A stretch of 64,000 bases of DNA from positions 39,835,627-39,899,626 of the forward strand of contig CM067309.1 in NCBI GenBank assembly GCA_034231615.1, written 5' to 3'. The DNA is from Meghimatium bilineatum (lineage: Eukaryota > Mollusca > Gastropoda > Stylommatophora > Philomycidae). Within the stretch, counting starts at the first letter, position 1. Every line of letters starts with the position of its first letter. The translations under genes were made by a program, and so were the position numbers. Of the stretch, positions 56,101 through 64,000 are shown one piece after another. The notes under the pieces are model-generated. The model worked only from the letters and a program-made list of their open reading frames with translations, ran no database searches and had not been told where the DNA came from.

Positions 56101-59100
56101 TTGTGCTGTCGTTGTCCATGGTTAACATTGGTAGCACAGCGTCGGCATAATAATCGTTATGAATAGTGTTATTTTGATGTTTAAATCTACATTTTTGTTT
56201 CTGAAGATTGGTGTCATTTGTCCTAGGGCTTGGCATGATTTACTACATCTATTGTGTATTTCGTTGCTGCGCTTGCCATCTGTTGTTATATTGCTTCCTA
56301 GATATGTGAACTCTGTGAGAAAATGTCGAAAACCAATGAGAAAAATTTGGTCACAAAATGTGGTTAATGTTGCAACCCTGTCTCAGAACATGACACAAGA
56401 GCCTATTGCTCTTAATTACTATATGTACAGAATCAACCCAAATGGCCAAATTAAAAGTGTAAATTACCATCACCTGTATTAAACTGTAGATTATGCTCTA
56501 TATACATGTATATGGCTTGATCAAGCTAGATAAGATCTTCTACCAGCAAGTCTATATAAGTGTCTATGGCTTGATTAAGCTAGATAAGAGCTTCTACCAG
56601 CAAGTCTATATACGTGTCTATGGCTTGATTAAGCTAGATAAGAGCTTCTACCAGCAAGTCTATATACGTATCTACGGCTTGATGAAGCTAGATAGAGCTT
56701 CTACCAGCAAGTTTATATAAGTGTCTATGGCTTGATTAAGCTAGATAAGAGCTTCTACCAGCAAGTCTATATACGTGTCTATGGCTTGATCAAGCTAGAT
56801 AAGAGCTTCTACCATCAAGTCTATATACGTGTCTATGACTATATTAAGCTAGATAAGAGCTTCTACCAGCAAGTCTATATACGTGTCTATGGCTTGATCA
56901 AGCTAGATAAGAGCTTCTACCAGCAAGTCTATATAAGTGTCTATGGCTTACTGAAACTAGATAAGAGGTTCTACCAGCAAGTCTATATAAGTGTATATGG
57001 CTTGATCAAGCTAGATAAGAGCTTCTACCAGCAAGTCTATCTATATAACAACATCTGCCACCACTTAAATCTATTCATAAACATCCATGGATGTCAATCC
57101 CAACTACACAGAACATGGAGATTACACAGATTTGTATGTGCTGCCCAGGAGATTACATGGAGATTACACAGATTTTGTTTTACAGCACGTGGGACATTCC
57201 CATAAGTGCTCCGCCCTCAGTTCCAGCAGCCATCCCAGTGTATGTAGACGCATAGTTCCGGTCAGGTGTTGATTCTGTGATCTTCGGAACTTTCCAAAAA
57301 GTTTTTCCTTTTTTTCCCCTCTCCTCTTGATACTCCCATTTCTAACATTTTCTGTATGTGTACGTTCTCAGCCTCATTGACATCATCTTCATCATGAAAT
57401 GAATTTATTATTGCCTTGATCAAGTCTGCTTTATCTCTTCTCAGCATTGTGCGGTCTATCGCCGCATTGCCTACCAATAAGTCGGCTCTCTCGTTTCCTC
57501 TGAACCCAGTATGACCAGGGCTGTATATCCATGTAATGCTCTGGACAATTGAGTTGTTCAATAAGTCCCACCATTCTTTTTCTCAGCATGAACTTTTCTA
57601 TCTTGCGCAGCATGCTTTGAGAGTCTGTGAGTATTACCGAGTGTGTTTATGTATGAGTTATCAACCAATTAAGTGCTGCTGTAACTCCCTCTATCTCCAT
57701 CCTCATAGGGAAGGCATTCTAACAAACAGTATACCACCTTACGATGGGAAACACATTCAAACATACAGTAGAACGTCTTCTACTAGTAGTCTGAAACAGA
57801 TTTGTTACCCCGGTGTGTCAGAAAACAACTTTATTACATGAGAGATTGAATGAGTGAGAAGAATTATATAATAACATACCAGTGTCGTTTGTTAAGTTTT
57901 CGTCGTTTCCTCCCAAATCCTATACGGGACTCTGAAGACGTGCTGTCATTTCTGAGAATGGGATTATATATATATTCAGTGAAAGTAGAAAATGTATATA
58001 TATAACAAAATTGAGCTAGCCTCCGCGGTTAAATGAGGCGTACCTTCCAATAAGCGGTATATTTGACTGAACCAACTAATCAATGAAAAAAGGAAATGAA
58101 TAAGTAGATTTTATTTTCAAATCCTGGCAAAGGAGAATTTGTGCCAAAAGGAATCCAAGAGACGGTAACCCTATATTATACTGTGTTGTTTTTACAACAA
58201 ACCAATTCTTCTCAAATATCTTCATTTTTTATTAAATATTTTGACGGTTATTTCCCTTTAAATCCAGATATTTTTCGGTGGATTCTTGACATTTTCAAGA
58301 TGATGCGTGATTCTGCATGTATTTAAATTAGTGAAAACAATTTTTGTCAAAATAATTTTGCAAATAGTAATTTTTTGTGTGTGCATTTTTACAAGGTATA
58401 TTTGTCTTATTTAATTTTACTTTAGTTAGTTTTCTAAAATTAATATTCAGTATTGATACCACTTTAGTCTTTCTGCATTCAGTTTTTGTAAAAATATACT
58501 CCGTTCTCTCAAAAAATCATATTATACAGAAAAGGGTACCACGTCTATAGAAACAATAATATAAAACTTTTTCGTATTTTTGTTCATATTATGCATACAT
58601 GTGCCTAATACATATGAAATACAGTGAAACTTCGGTTTTCATTTCCTTTGGTTATCGTCGTTTTCGGTTATCGCAGATTTATTCAGCGAAAAATTTGTGT
58701 CGATTTTCGTCGGTTTCCTCGGATTTCGTCGACGTGATGACGGGACCTCGTTGCTGTTATCCCGGCAACAAACAACTGCAAGACCTTGACATACAGTTTG
58801 ACAGACGGCAGACGAAGAAGTTGCGTCAGATGAGGAGGAATAGATAGAGGAGCATGCGCCTTCTTCAGAGATAACGCATTTCTTCTCCATTTGTAGTAAG
58901 GTACAGGGGTTTCTGTCAATATCTTCTCCATTTGTAGTAAGGTACAGGGATTTCTGTCAATATCTTCTCCATTTGTAGTAAGGTACAGGGGTTTCTGGAG
59001 ACAATCACCCAGACAAAGTTGTTGCAGGATATGTCTGCAACCTGTTTAATGATAATGTCTTGCCCCACTTTAGACAAATCTTCGTCCGTCTGTTGTCAGG

Positions 59101-61641
59101 GCCAGACAGGGGAGCAAAGAATAGCAACACTGTTTACCTTCCATGCATATCATACGAGGCGACTAAGGAGGTTATGGGATAGTGTTGGCTGTCCCATCCC
59201 ATATAGGGCCAGTGACCCAAAGCCATGCTGAAGTCGGATGTTAGTTAGTTAGTCTACATTTCAACATTTTTCAAAACATTTCAACATTTGGCCGAAAAGC
59301 GCAGATATCGCAGCAATGCTGTAAACCATGACAGAACGCATTTCGTTCTCCGGACTATATCCTGCTGATCTGCAGGAGTTTGAGAACGAACGCAGAAGAA
59401 GAAGAAGAAGACAAATCTCTGTGTACAGCTTTCTTTTGCAACATACGTCCACTGACTCTAGTGCCAAAATACTAAAAAGAGAAGTGACCCCAGTTAGTGC
59501 CCCCTGATACCTAAGGTCTTAATGTAGGAGGATTTCTCTAAGGCATCACTTTCATGTATTCAAACTCACGACTTCTTGAACAAGGCAGCTGGTTTAACCA
59601 CTTTCCCACGAGCATCCTTTTTGTGAATCGCAAACCAAGTCTTGAATAAAATTATTCAAATCATGTACCTACAACATAACTTACCTGTATTTTTTCTGGA
59701 CCTCAGGTGTTGTATTCTTGGATTGTATATTTTCCACGCTGCCAACAACTCTGTCATCCGCAGAGGTGGACAGTTCATACGCTGCTGTAACATCACCACC
59801 CAACTTGTGGTTCGATTCGTATAGGTTGTGCGTTTCTTTGGCACTGTTGAAAAAAATACATCACAAATTCCATAACAAGGAATAAGAAATAATTGATTAA
59901 CTATTGATACACATAGTGATGATGAATATACAAATACAGAAGATTGTTAAGAAGACATCATGCTTTTCCTTGTTTACGAAAAAATTAAACCCGACCAAGG
60001 TGAACAACAGTCTCAGCTGGAAACCTCACCCACCCACCCCCACCCCACACAATCAAAGTGAACAACACTGTGTCAGCTGGAAAAATATACATTTGAAGTG
60101 AATATGTTTAGGACAGTTCAATATTTGCCAGGAGGAATTGGGGGGAAAAAAATTAAGTAAAAAGTCAGCAAGTGGTCTACGGGTAAAAATGTTTGGGTTT
60201 CTCTGATCTAGATAATTGGGGAAATACCTCTAAAATCATTCGACCCATTAGGATGTAACACATCATCTATAAGTGATAGAGTGTAACACGACATGTATAA
60301 GTGATAGAGTGTAACACGACATCTATAAGTGATAGAGTGTAACACGACATCTATAAGTGATAGAGTGTAACACGACATGTATAAGTGATAGAGTGTAACA
60401 CGACATCTATAAGTGATAGAGTGTAACACGACATCTATAAGTGCTAGGGTGTAACACAAGATCTATAAGTGCTAGGGTGTAACACAAGATCTATAAGTGC
60501 TAGGGTGTAACACAAGATCTATAAGTGCTAGGGTGTAACACAAGATCTATAAGTGCTAGGGTGTAACACAAGATCTATAAGTGCTAGGGTGTAGGTAGAC
60601 GTTAGTTAGGTAGTTAGTTAGTCGTCGGATCATCATCACTGCAAACTGGACACATCCATAGTTGCTCCGATCTCTCCTTGAGTGTATCCGCCATCACACA
60701 TCTGCTGACAGTACCGGTCCTATGCTGGTTGACCATCATTCTTCTGCGCCCTCCAAAATGTTCACCTCTAGCAACACCGCATTTCAATCTCTGATCTTTA
60801 ATCCTAGCCATTGAAAAGGAATCATCATCCACATTAGTCTCACTCTCGCGTGTTATATCTCTTAAGGAGTTCAAAACGTCAGCGCGATCCATTGCCTCAT
60901 CGCCCTTTGCCACAATCGCACACGATGCCAGTTGATCCGCTCTTTCATTGCCTCTTTCATTGTAGGTAGAAGTACTTACAGGTAAATCTGGAAACAACTA
61001 AATTACACAAAGTAGGCACAAATACTTACAGATGAACATGGAAACATCAAATTACACAAAGTAAGCAGAAGTACTTACAGATAAACCTGGAAACAGCCAA
61101 GTGGTGTGCCAAATGTTGAGTGACCATGTTCTCGATATTTTATGTCACCAATGACGCTGCCTTTCACATTTGGAAACGAGTGGTCAATGTCAATAGAAGA
61201 ATGACACGTTTTCATAGAAACTTGTGCACCTGAAGACGTCAGTGAAAACGGACAATATTTCTGCTTATCGTTTCTAGAACTTAATGAAGGTAGTTGAGAC
61301 AAATTGGTCCCGGTGTCTTTGTTTCCAAGAAATAACGGTTTAGTCTCTGCATCACATACACAATCAGTTGTTCTACAGCGACTACAAGCGATAGAAGTTT
61401 GCCGCTTATCCGAGTACAGTTGTTCGTAAAAGTAATCAAAAACAGATTTGGGTTTCTCTTCTTGCTGCATTTGGGTAATGTCTTGTGTTCCTTTAAGGCA
61501 ACAAAGCCGGAATGGATAATTTCTTTGGGAGATTACACAACAATGACAGTGGCACCCGCAGCATGTCAGACCCATGCCAGCTTGCACACTTGATATATTT
61601 CTAAGCAGTAACACACCGTTACTGCCGTGTCCTCTGCTCAT
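43902..61641 (-). CDS. SRRM3/SRRM4-like (Srrm234) arginine/serine-rich splicing factor with eMIC domain
   Basis: Exons in transcript order: 61641-61079, 59843-59685, 57951-57880, 48075-47683, 46577-46350, 44154-43902. All GT-AG, all phases agree, 1668 nt, 555 residues (human SRRM4 is 611). The C-terminal half is rich in Ser/Arg. At residues 467-484 it reads KRRITSARKRPVPYIRPS, nearly identical to the eMIC (enhancer of microexons) core of vertebrate SRRM3/SRRM4, recalled as ARRITSARKRPIPYYRP. eMIC proteins are nuclear and promote neural microexon splicing through early spliceosome parts. The start RGHGSNG...RNIS resembles the beginning of SRRM2/CWC21 proteins, but no cwf21 domain follows; instead there is a Cys-rich stretch (residues 26-36, GLTCCGCHCHC). 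The intron at 48076-57879 is nearly 10 kb and holds a 2 kb minisatellite. Upstream untranslated exons cannot be excluded. Confidence 0.75.
44820..44985 (+). repeat. Dispersed repeat shared with 6620-6785
   Basis: GCATGTCATCTACTAAGGTT, TTCTGTTGCATGGGTGG and GTGAGACCCACAGACACAAC. Confidence 0.5.
44980..45185 (-). mobile_element. LINE fragment (family D)
   Basis: Short minus-strand piece matching the ENIRKI.GI and RGRP regions of the family D copies. Ends where a plus-strand family B copy begins. Confidence 0.5.
45185..45475 (+). mobile_element. LINE fragment, RTE-like (family B, truncated both ends)
   Basis: Reads YGSETWTMNKQLEDRTDTFD and MEIYRRIGWTWKENK, then stops abruptly where a minus-strand LINE piece begins. 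Confidence 0.75.
45479..45790 (-). mobile_element. LINE 3'-end fragment, RTE-like
   Basis: Minus strand: LLKWIPTGKRDRGRPKETLR, RTILRESKTTNIHTIQEL, NRQNWRDLTSALTAAQK-stop. Related to family C but distinct. Abuts family B head to head. Confidence 0.75.
45735..46005 (+). mobile_element. Short interspersed family S copy
   Basis: TTGGCTGTCCGATCCTATAA, CATTCCATTCTCCGGACTAC, tail AGAGAACAAACGCAGAAGAA. The head is missing where it meets the LINE fragment at 45479-45790. Confidence 0.75.
46120..46275 (+). repeat. Diverged tandem repeat, about 3 copies
   Basis: Shared core CTAGTTCCTATCCTGTCTTA, spacing 60-65 bp. Confidence 0.75.
46350..46577 (-). CDS. SRRM-like exon 5: RS region and first half of eMIC
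   Basis: 228 nt (frame-neutral), acceptor TATTAAACAG, donor ACAAG/GTAACT. It encodes RCSKSSTSSRGSSDSESSNL and on to RRVRSPSIRRRSGSPCYLDK and RRIT. The RRRxSPxxL-xxRRITS arrangement is the front half of the eMIC core. The intron falls inside the motif, at RRITS/ARKRP. Confidence 0.85.
46597..46745 (+). repeat. 26/27-bp tandem repeat, 5 copies
   Basis: Unit core AGAGCTATTGTTGAATAAGA. Begins 20 bp beyond the acceptor of SRRM-like exon 5. Confidence 0.9.
46945..47375 (+). repeat. 33-bp minisatellite, about 13 copies
   Basis: Unit core AACTAACGTATATTTTGTAC then TTGAAACACAAAT. Lies in the SRRM-like intron 46578-47682. Confidence 0.95.
47683..48075 (-). CDS. SRRM-like exon 4: eight-unit RS-type repeat
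   Basis: 393 nt (131 codons, frame-neutral), acceptor GTGTGCTGCAG, donor AGAAG/GTACAG. After a Ser-rich lead it carries eight copies of an eight-residue unit (consensus SRFESKSR), then SRSRSSSRYSYRR. The units come from a 24-bp coding minisatellite. They behave as a degenerate RS domain, with Arg/Lys-Ser pairs plus Phe. Confidence 0.75.
47705..47905 (-). repeat. 24-bp coding minisatellite, 8 copies, inside SRRM-like exon 4
   Basis: Minus-strand unit TCAAGATTTGAGTCCAAGTC plus four bases, reading SRFESKSx in frame. Confidence 0.95.
48270..48625 (+). repeat. 30-bp tandem repeat interrupted by a MITE
   Basis: Unit core GATACCGTGTACGTTTTCAT then GACACTATTT; about six units, the first split by the 167-bp hAT MITE. 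Confidence 0.9.
48301..48467. mobile_element. hAT-type MITE with 8-bp target duplication
   Basis: Ends CAGGGCCGGTCTTAG and (inverted) CAGGGCCGGCCCTAAC; flanked on both sides by GATACGGT (48293-48300 and 48468-48475). 167 bp, no coding capacity, internal GGGCCCCGCAC blocks. Inserted into a unit of the 30-bp array at 48270-48625. Confidence 0.9.
48685..49080 (-). mobile_element. LINE 3'-end fragment (family E-like)
   Basis: Partner of 38250-38620, same orientation. Its upstream edge runs straight into the 21-bp minisatellite at 49085, so the array may have grown from the junction. Confidence 0.65.
49085..51137 (+). repeat. 21-bp minisatellite, over 90 copies
   Basis: Plus-strand unit CTACCACTACATCTACTACC plus C; ACA/GTA variants form local blocks. 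No stop codon in several frames because 21 is divisible by three. Located in the 9.8-kb SRRM-like intron, where the transcript strand reads GGTAGGGGTAGTAGATGTAG. Confidence 0.98.
51330..51995 (+). mobile_element. LINE 3'-end fragment, RTE-like (family B, with insertion)
   Basis: Begins YGSETWILNKRLED, is interrupted by about 190 bp (51470-51655), resumes with EEYGELRGKRRKQKSS and IKINQIKYFAHAKRYDTLLK, and ends GTGATGATGATAA. Confidence 0.75.
52155..52290 (-). mobile_element. Short interspersed family S, 3' variant, truncated
   Basis: Inverted fragment: TTTCCAGCAGGATATAGTTC and GTGCGTCAATGTCTTAACAC. Confidence 0.55.
52370..52650 (-). mobile_element. Short interspersed family S copy
   Basis: Inverted: TTCTGCGATTGTTCTCAAAC, GTAGTCCGGAGAACGGATTG, ACATCCGACTTCAGCATGGG; ends in the TTTGCTCCC head. 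Confidence 0.65.
53955..54370 (-). mobile_element. LINE 3'-end fragment (family A, second copy)
   Basis: Nearly identical to 2640-3060: LRTGHNRLRSHMFRKLKIGE, CNCGLSPETAEHILHAC, the same UTR and the same GAAGAAG tail. Close identity suggests recent activity. Confidence 0.85.
54750..54915 (+). repeat. About 47-bp tandem repeat, 4 copies
   Basis: Unit core CAATAGTCTAATAGTCTCTA then CGTTCATGGCACCTGATGAT. Confidence 0.9.
55138..55305 (+). repeat. 28-bp tandem repeat, about 6 copies
   Basis: Unit core CTCAAGTGTGGACGGGAACA then TGGCTCCC; the last units diverge. Confidence 0.9.
55730..56330 (-). mobile_element. LINE 3'-end fragment (family D)
   Basis: Minus strand: MTDEMAFLRRILGISLRDRV then MKWFAHISRLPSDSIPQQAM and GRLRGQPRKRWTTEIKEATN, with a frameshift between the two parts. 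Confidence 0.75.
56500..57045 (+). repeat. 54-bp minisatellite, about 10 copies
   Basis: Unit core GTCTATGGCTTGATCAAGCT then AGATAAGAGCTTCTACCAGC. Open in frame because 54 is divisible by three. Confidence 0.95.
57255..57730 (-). mobile_element. LINE RNase H fragment (family E)
   Basis: Minus strand: SITWIYSPGHTGFRGNERAD and LLVGNAAIDRTMLRRDKADL. The SPGHxGxxGNERAD block is the RNase H active-site region. Lies in the long SRRM-like intron. Confidence 0.8.
57880..57951 (-). CDS. SRRM-like exon 3 with basic motif
   Basis: 72 nt, acceptor CATTCTCAG, donor CACTG/GTATGT. It encodes NDSTSSESRIGFGRKRRKLN and KRH. GRKRRKLNKRH looks like a nuclear localisation signal. A short, phase-symmetrical (72 nt) exon, so it could be skipped without changing frame. 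Confidence 0.65.
58880..59000 (+). repeat. 41-bp tandem repeat, 3 copies
   Basis: Unit core CTTCTCCATTTGTAGTAAGG then TACAGGGGTTTCTGTCAAT. Confidence 0.95.
59095..59412 (+). mobile_element. Short interspersed family S, complete copy
   Basis: Head GGCCAGACAGGGGAGCAAAG, GTTGGCTGTCCCATCCCATA, tail GGAGTTTGAGAACGAACGCA and (GAA)5. Best preserved copy. Confidence 0.85.
59685..59843 (-). CDS. SRRM-like exon 2
   Basis: 159 nt, acceptor TTTCAACAG, donor ATACAG/GTAAGT. It encodes AKETHNLYESNHKLGGDVTA and on to NTTPEVQKKY. No known domain. Placement rests on splice sites and the phase match on both sides (CT+T and AG+A). Confidence 0.65.
60245..60595 (+). repeat. 28-bp minisatellite, about 12 copies, two sub-blocks
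   Basis: First block AAGTGATAGAGTGTAACACG, second block AAGTGCTAGGGTGTAACACA; each block is internally homogeneous. Confidence 0.95.
60605..60965 (-). mobile_element. LINE 3'-end fragment (family E)
   Basis: Minus strand: ERGNERADQLASCAIVAKGD, LKCGVARGEHFGGRRRMMVN and TLKERSEQLWMCPVCSDDDP, ending TTN-stop. Confidence 0.8.
60961..61090 (-). repeat. Triplicated donor of SRRM-like exon 1
   Basis: Minus strand: TTTCCAGGTTTATCT/GTAAGT, TTTCCATGTTCATCT/GTAAGT and TTTCCAGATTTACCT/GTAAGT, with GT at 61078-61077, 61029-61028 and 60979-60978 (spacing 49 and 50 bp). Confidence 0.95.
61079..61641 (-). CDS. SRRM-like coding exon 1
   Basis: 187 codons plus two bases, donor TTATCT/GTAAGT. ATG at 61641 has A at -3. 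It begins MSRGHGSNGVLLLRNISSVQ, then Cys-rich GLTCCGCHCHC, an acidic KPKSVFDYFYEQLY segment, a second Cys cluster (ACSRCRTTDCVCD) and a Ser-rich tail. A possible acceptor (TTTTCATTCAG) lies just before the ATG, so an upstream exon is possible. I recognise no known domain in residues 20-187. The donor is triplicated downstream. Confidence 0.65.
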
Positions 61642-61699
61642 TTTATAGATAGTTTTTAGTAGTTTGTACTGAATGAAAAATTAACGTTTATGGTTGAAA

Positions 61700-61820
61700 G
61701 TAATCTCCAAGCTGTAATCTTTAACGTTCGTTGTGGAACTGATCTTCAAACTGTAATCTTTAACGTTCGTTGTGGAACTGATCTTCAAACTGTAATCTTT
61801 GATGTTCGTTGTGGAACTGT
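61700..61820 (+). repeat. 39-bp tandem repeat, 3 copies
   Basis: Unit core CTGTAATCTTTAACGTTCGT then TGTGGAACTGATCTTCAAA. Lies 60-180 bp upstream of the SRRM-like ATG. Confidence 0.95.
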
Positions 61821-61904
61821 TCAAGTTCTAATAACATTAAAACAGGAACACTGGCTGTACAATAATACGCAGGGCCGTAGATAAAATTACAGCTGGATTA
61901 CAGC

Positions 61905-61996
61905 CTGCATGAAATCTAGCAGAACCATTGTCCTGCTACAAGAGAGATCGAGCCGGAGTTTGATAATGAATGCCGAAGAAAAAGAAGAATTAGCAT
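61905..61996 (+). mobile_element. Short interspersed family S, tail remnant
   Basis: CGGAGTTTGATAATGAATGC followed by (GAA)-rich sequence. Confidence 0.5.
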
Positions 61997-62699
61997 ATTT
62001 TGTGAATGTTTACAATTTAAAAATTTTAGTGGGAACCTTGATGAATATTGCCAACGAGCTATTTGCAAAGATTACGTGACAATGCTTGTAGCAATTAGAG
62101 TTATACGTCAATTTCCGAACACAATACAGATATCTCTTTTAATTGCTTTAAAAGTAGTTCTTCGTTTTTTGCACTTAATGTAATTTTAAGAAAATTGTTG
62201 AATTATTTCTACAAATGTATTGAGTTTAAGTATTTTTCATAACATTTCAAATCTTATGAGAAAAAACCATAACGTAGCAAGGCTTGGTTCTATGTAAGAA
62301 TAAGGGCATAGACGCGACTTTAATGTTACGTATGCACGTGGCGTGAGATTATCGTAATCGAAGCTAAATTAAGCTGTTTATTTTATCATTGTAATGATAT
62401 TTTAGGGTGATTTTATTTGTGGGGGGGGGGGGAGAATCCTTAAATATCTCTCCAGCAAGGGATTGGAGAACATTGGGGGGGGGGGGAGAAAAGACAATAG
62501 TTTTAGCGTATAAATTTATAGTGAAACACCGAACTCCATTTATGCTTCTATTTTTAGCATACTTACACAATTCCGCTGTGTTAGACCAATCGCAGTCGTG
62601 GATACATCAGCATAAATAAATTAAATATCGGGTAACAAAACACGACGAAGACCAAGATGTAGATGGGTGGAGACATTCAAAGAAACCATATCAAGAGAA

Positions 62700-62805
62700 G
62701 ACCATGGCTAATGGTCTAAGACAGACTTACTCCAATTCCCCGAAATGGTCTAAGACAGACTACTCCAATTCCCCGAAATGGTCTAAGACAGACTACTCCA
62801 ATCCC
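62700..62805 (+). repeat. 33-bp tandem repeat, 3 copies
   Basis: Unit core GGTCTAAGACAGACTACTCC. Confidence 0.9.
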
Positions 62806-62934
62806 CCTCCTCCCCCCACCCCGAGATGCTTAACGGCGCTAGTGGAAATGACAATTGATAGATAGATTTTATAGGTAGATGAATTATATAGGAAGATATA
62901 TTATATAGACAGATTATATACATAAATTATATAG

Positions 62935-63118
<184 letters not shown>

Positions 63119-64000
63119 TTATAAAGATAAATATATTTAATATATAGATATATTATATAGATATATTATTTAGATAGATATGCCTGCATTATATTGATAG
63201 ATTATATAAATATGCCAAGCTCAGTTGCGAAGTGGTACAGTATACACGACCCGTCACTACAGTCACAAAGTAGCACATATAACTTACACAAACGAATCAA
63301 CCAAGTCTAAAACTGTGAAATATGCGCGACTGACAAACATTATTTATTTGAAGAGTACAGGGTAACGGCACATAAACCATGCATCCCAAGTCCCTTTCAG
63401 CGGTGCACAAAATACGATCAGTGGGTCTAGTCCCACCCGTCGTCATTTTCAACCGACCGTCCGGCTTATTTGAACCGACTATATACGCTGGCTACTAGCT
63501 GAACAAAGTATAAAACTACAAACTATCAAACCGACTAGTTTCTAAGCAATTTAAAAAGAAAAAAACTTGTCACAGTCTCACGCGAGTTGTGCACACATAG
63601 TCCGGCAGGTCGACAAAGTTTGCTCACATCTGCACTACATTGTCGTTCAGAATCGTTTGCCGAGATGTTATGATTTATAATTCAAAAAGTTCTTGATGAT
63701 TTCACATGAATTTTGGCATACGTTGTTAAAATGTCCATGTCGCGAAAACATATGTGTTACTTGATGTCTAGCTGTAACGGTTATTTGAAAGCGGCGAATT
63801 CTTTTGATGTTTGCCCATGTAAATATGATTTCGACCATAAACAAAATATTTTACAGTAATCTAGTGCAATGATGACCCATAGGCGTGTCCACAAAATTTT
63901 ACATGGTGGCAGTGTAAAAAAAATTTAAAATATATCATTTGTTCGTAGAGTCAATTTGATATTGTTCCATGCCTTTGGTGTGAGTTTCACAAATGTTGTC

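Noticed and set aside
56493-57205. Frame with an 18-residue repeat (GLIKLDKSFYQQVYI)
   Set aside because: 54-bp minisatellite; no start context, splice signals or similarity.
62410-62490. G-run sequences as a G-quadruplex promoter element
   Set aside because: Two single G-runs 50 bp apart do not make a standard four-run motif and there is no other promoter evidence.

Overview
The window is animal nuclear DNA. It holds intron-split genes with GT-AG introns, LINE, Penelope and SINE debris, and an unusually heavy load of minisatellites. The mix of RTE-like and RNase H-bearing LINE tails, GIY-YIG Penelope pieces and tRNA-derived SINEs fits a lophotrochozoan, most likely a mollusc; this placement is inference. 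No bacterial operon, CRISPR array, rRNA or intact tRNA gene is visible.

Three protein genes can be rebuilt exon by exon, with reading phases that agree across the introns. (1) 7012-27359, minus strand: an armadillo-repeat protein resembling TMCO6 (importin-alpha-like fold). Eleven exons give about 462 residues; the first coding exon was not found and one junction does not close. (2) 30453-37049, plus strand: a complete PTRH2 (peptidyl-tRNA hydrolase 2, Bit1), five exons, 187 residues, with an N-terminal membrane anchor. (3) 43902-61641, minus strand: an arginine/serine-rich protein, six exons, 555 residues, whose C-terminus carries the eMIC signature of the SRRM3/SRRM4 (Srrm234) neural-microexon splicing activators. 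PTRH2 and the TMCO6-like gene point away from each other; the SRRM-like gene converges on PTRH2.

Nearly everything else is repeats. There are about 38 tandem arrays (16-60 bp units), the largest a 2 kb, 21-bp array inside an SRRM-like intron. LINE 3'-end fragments fall into several families. One short interspersed family with a GAAGAAG tail has about a dozen copies. A 167-bp hAT-type MITE has a perfect 8-bp target duplication.

The most unusual signal is that several tandem repeats are built from exon edges. The 5' splice site of one TMCO6-like exon is copied in 25 head-to-tail units, mostly 39 nt and in frame. The 5' splice site of another exon recurs about 8 times. The acceptor of PTRH2 exon 2 is triplicated and its exon 1 donor duplicated with GT changed to GC. 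The exon 1 donor of the SRRM-like gene is triplicated and its stop-codon region duplicated. Minisatellite birth therefore appears to multiply splice sites in this genome.
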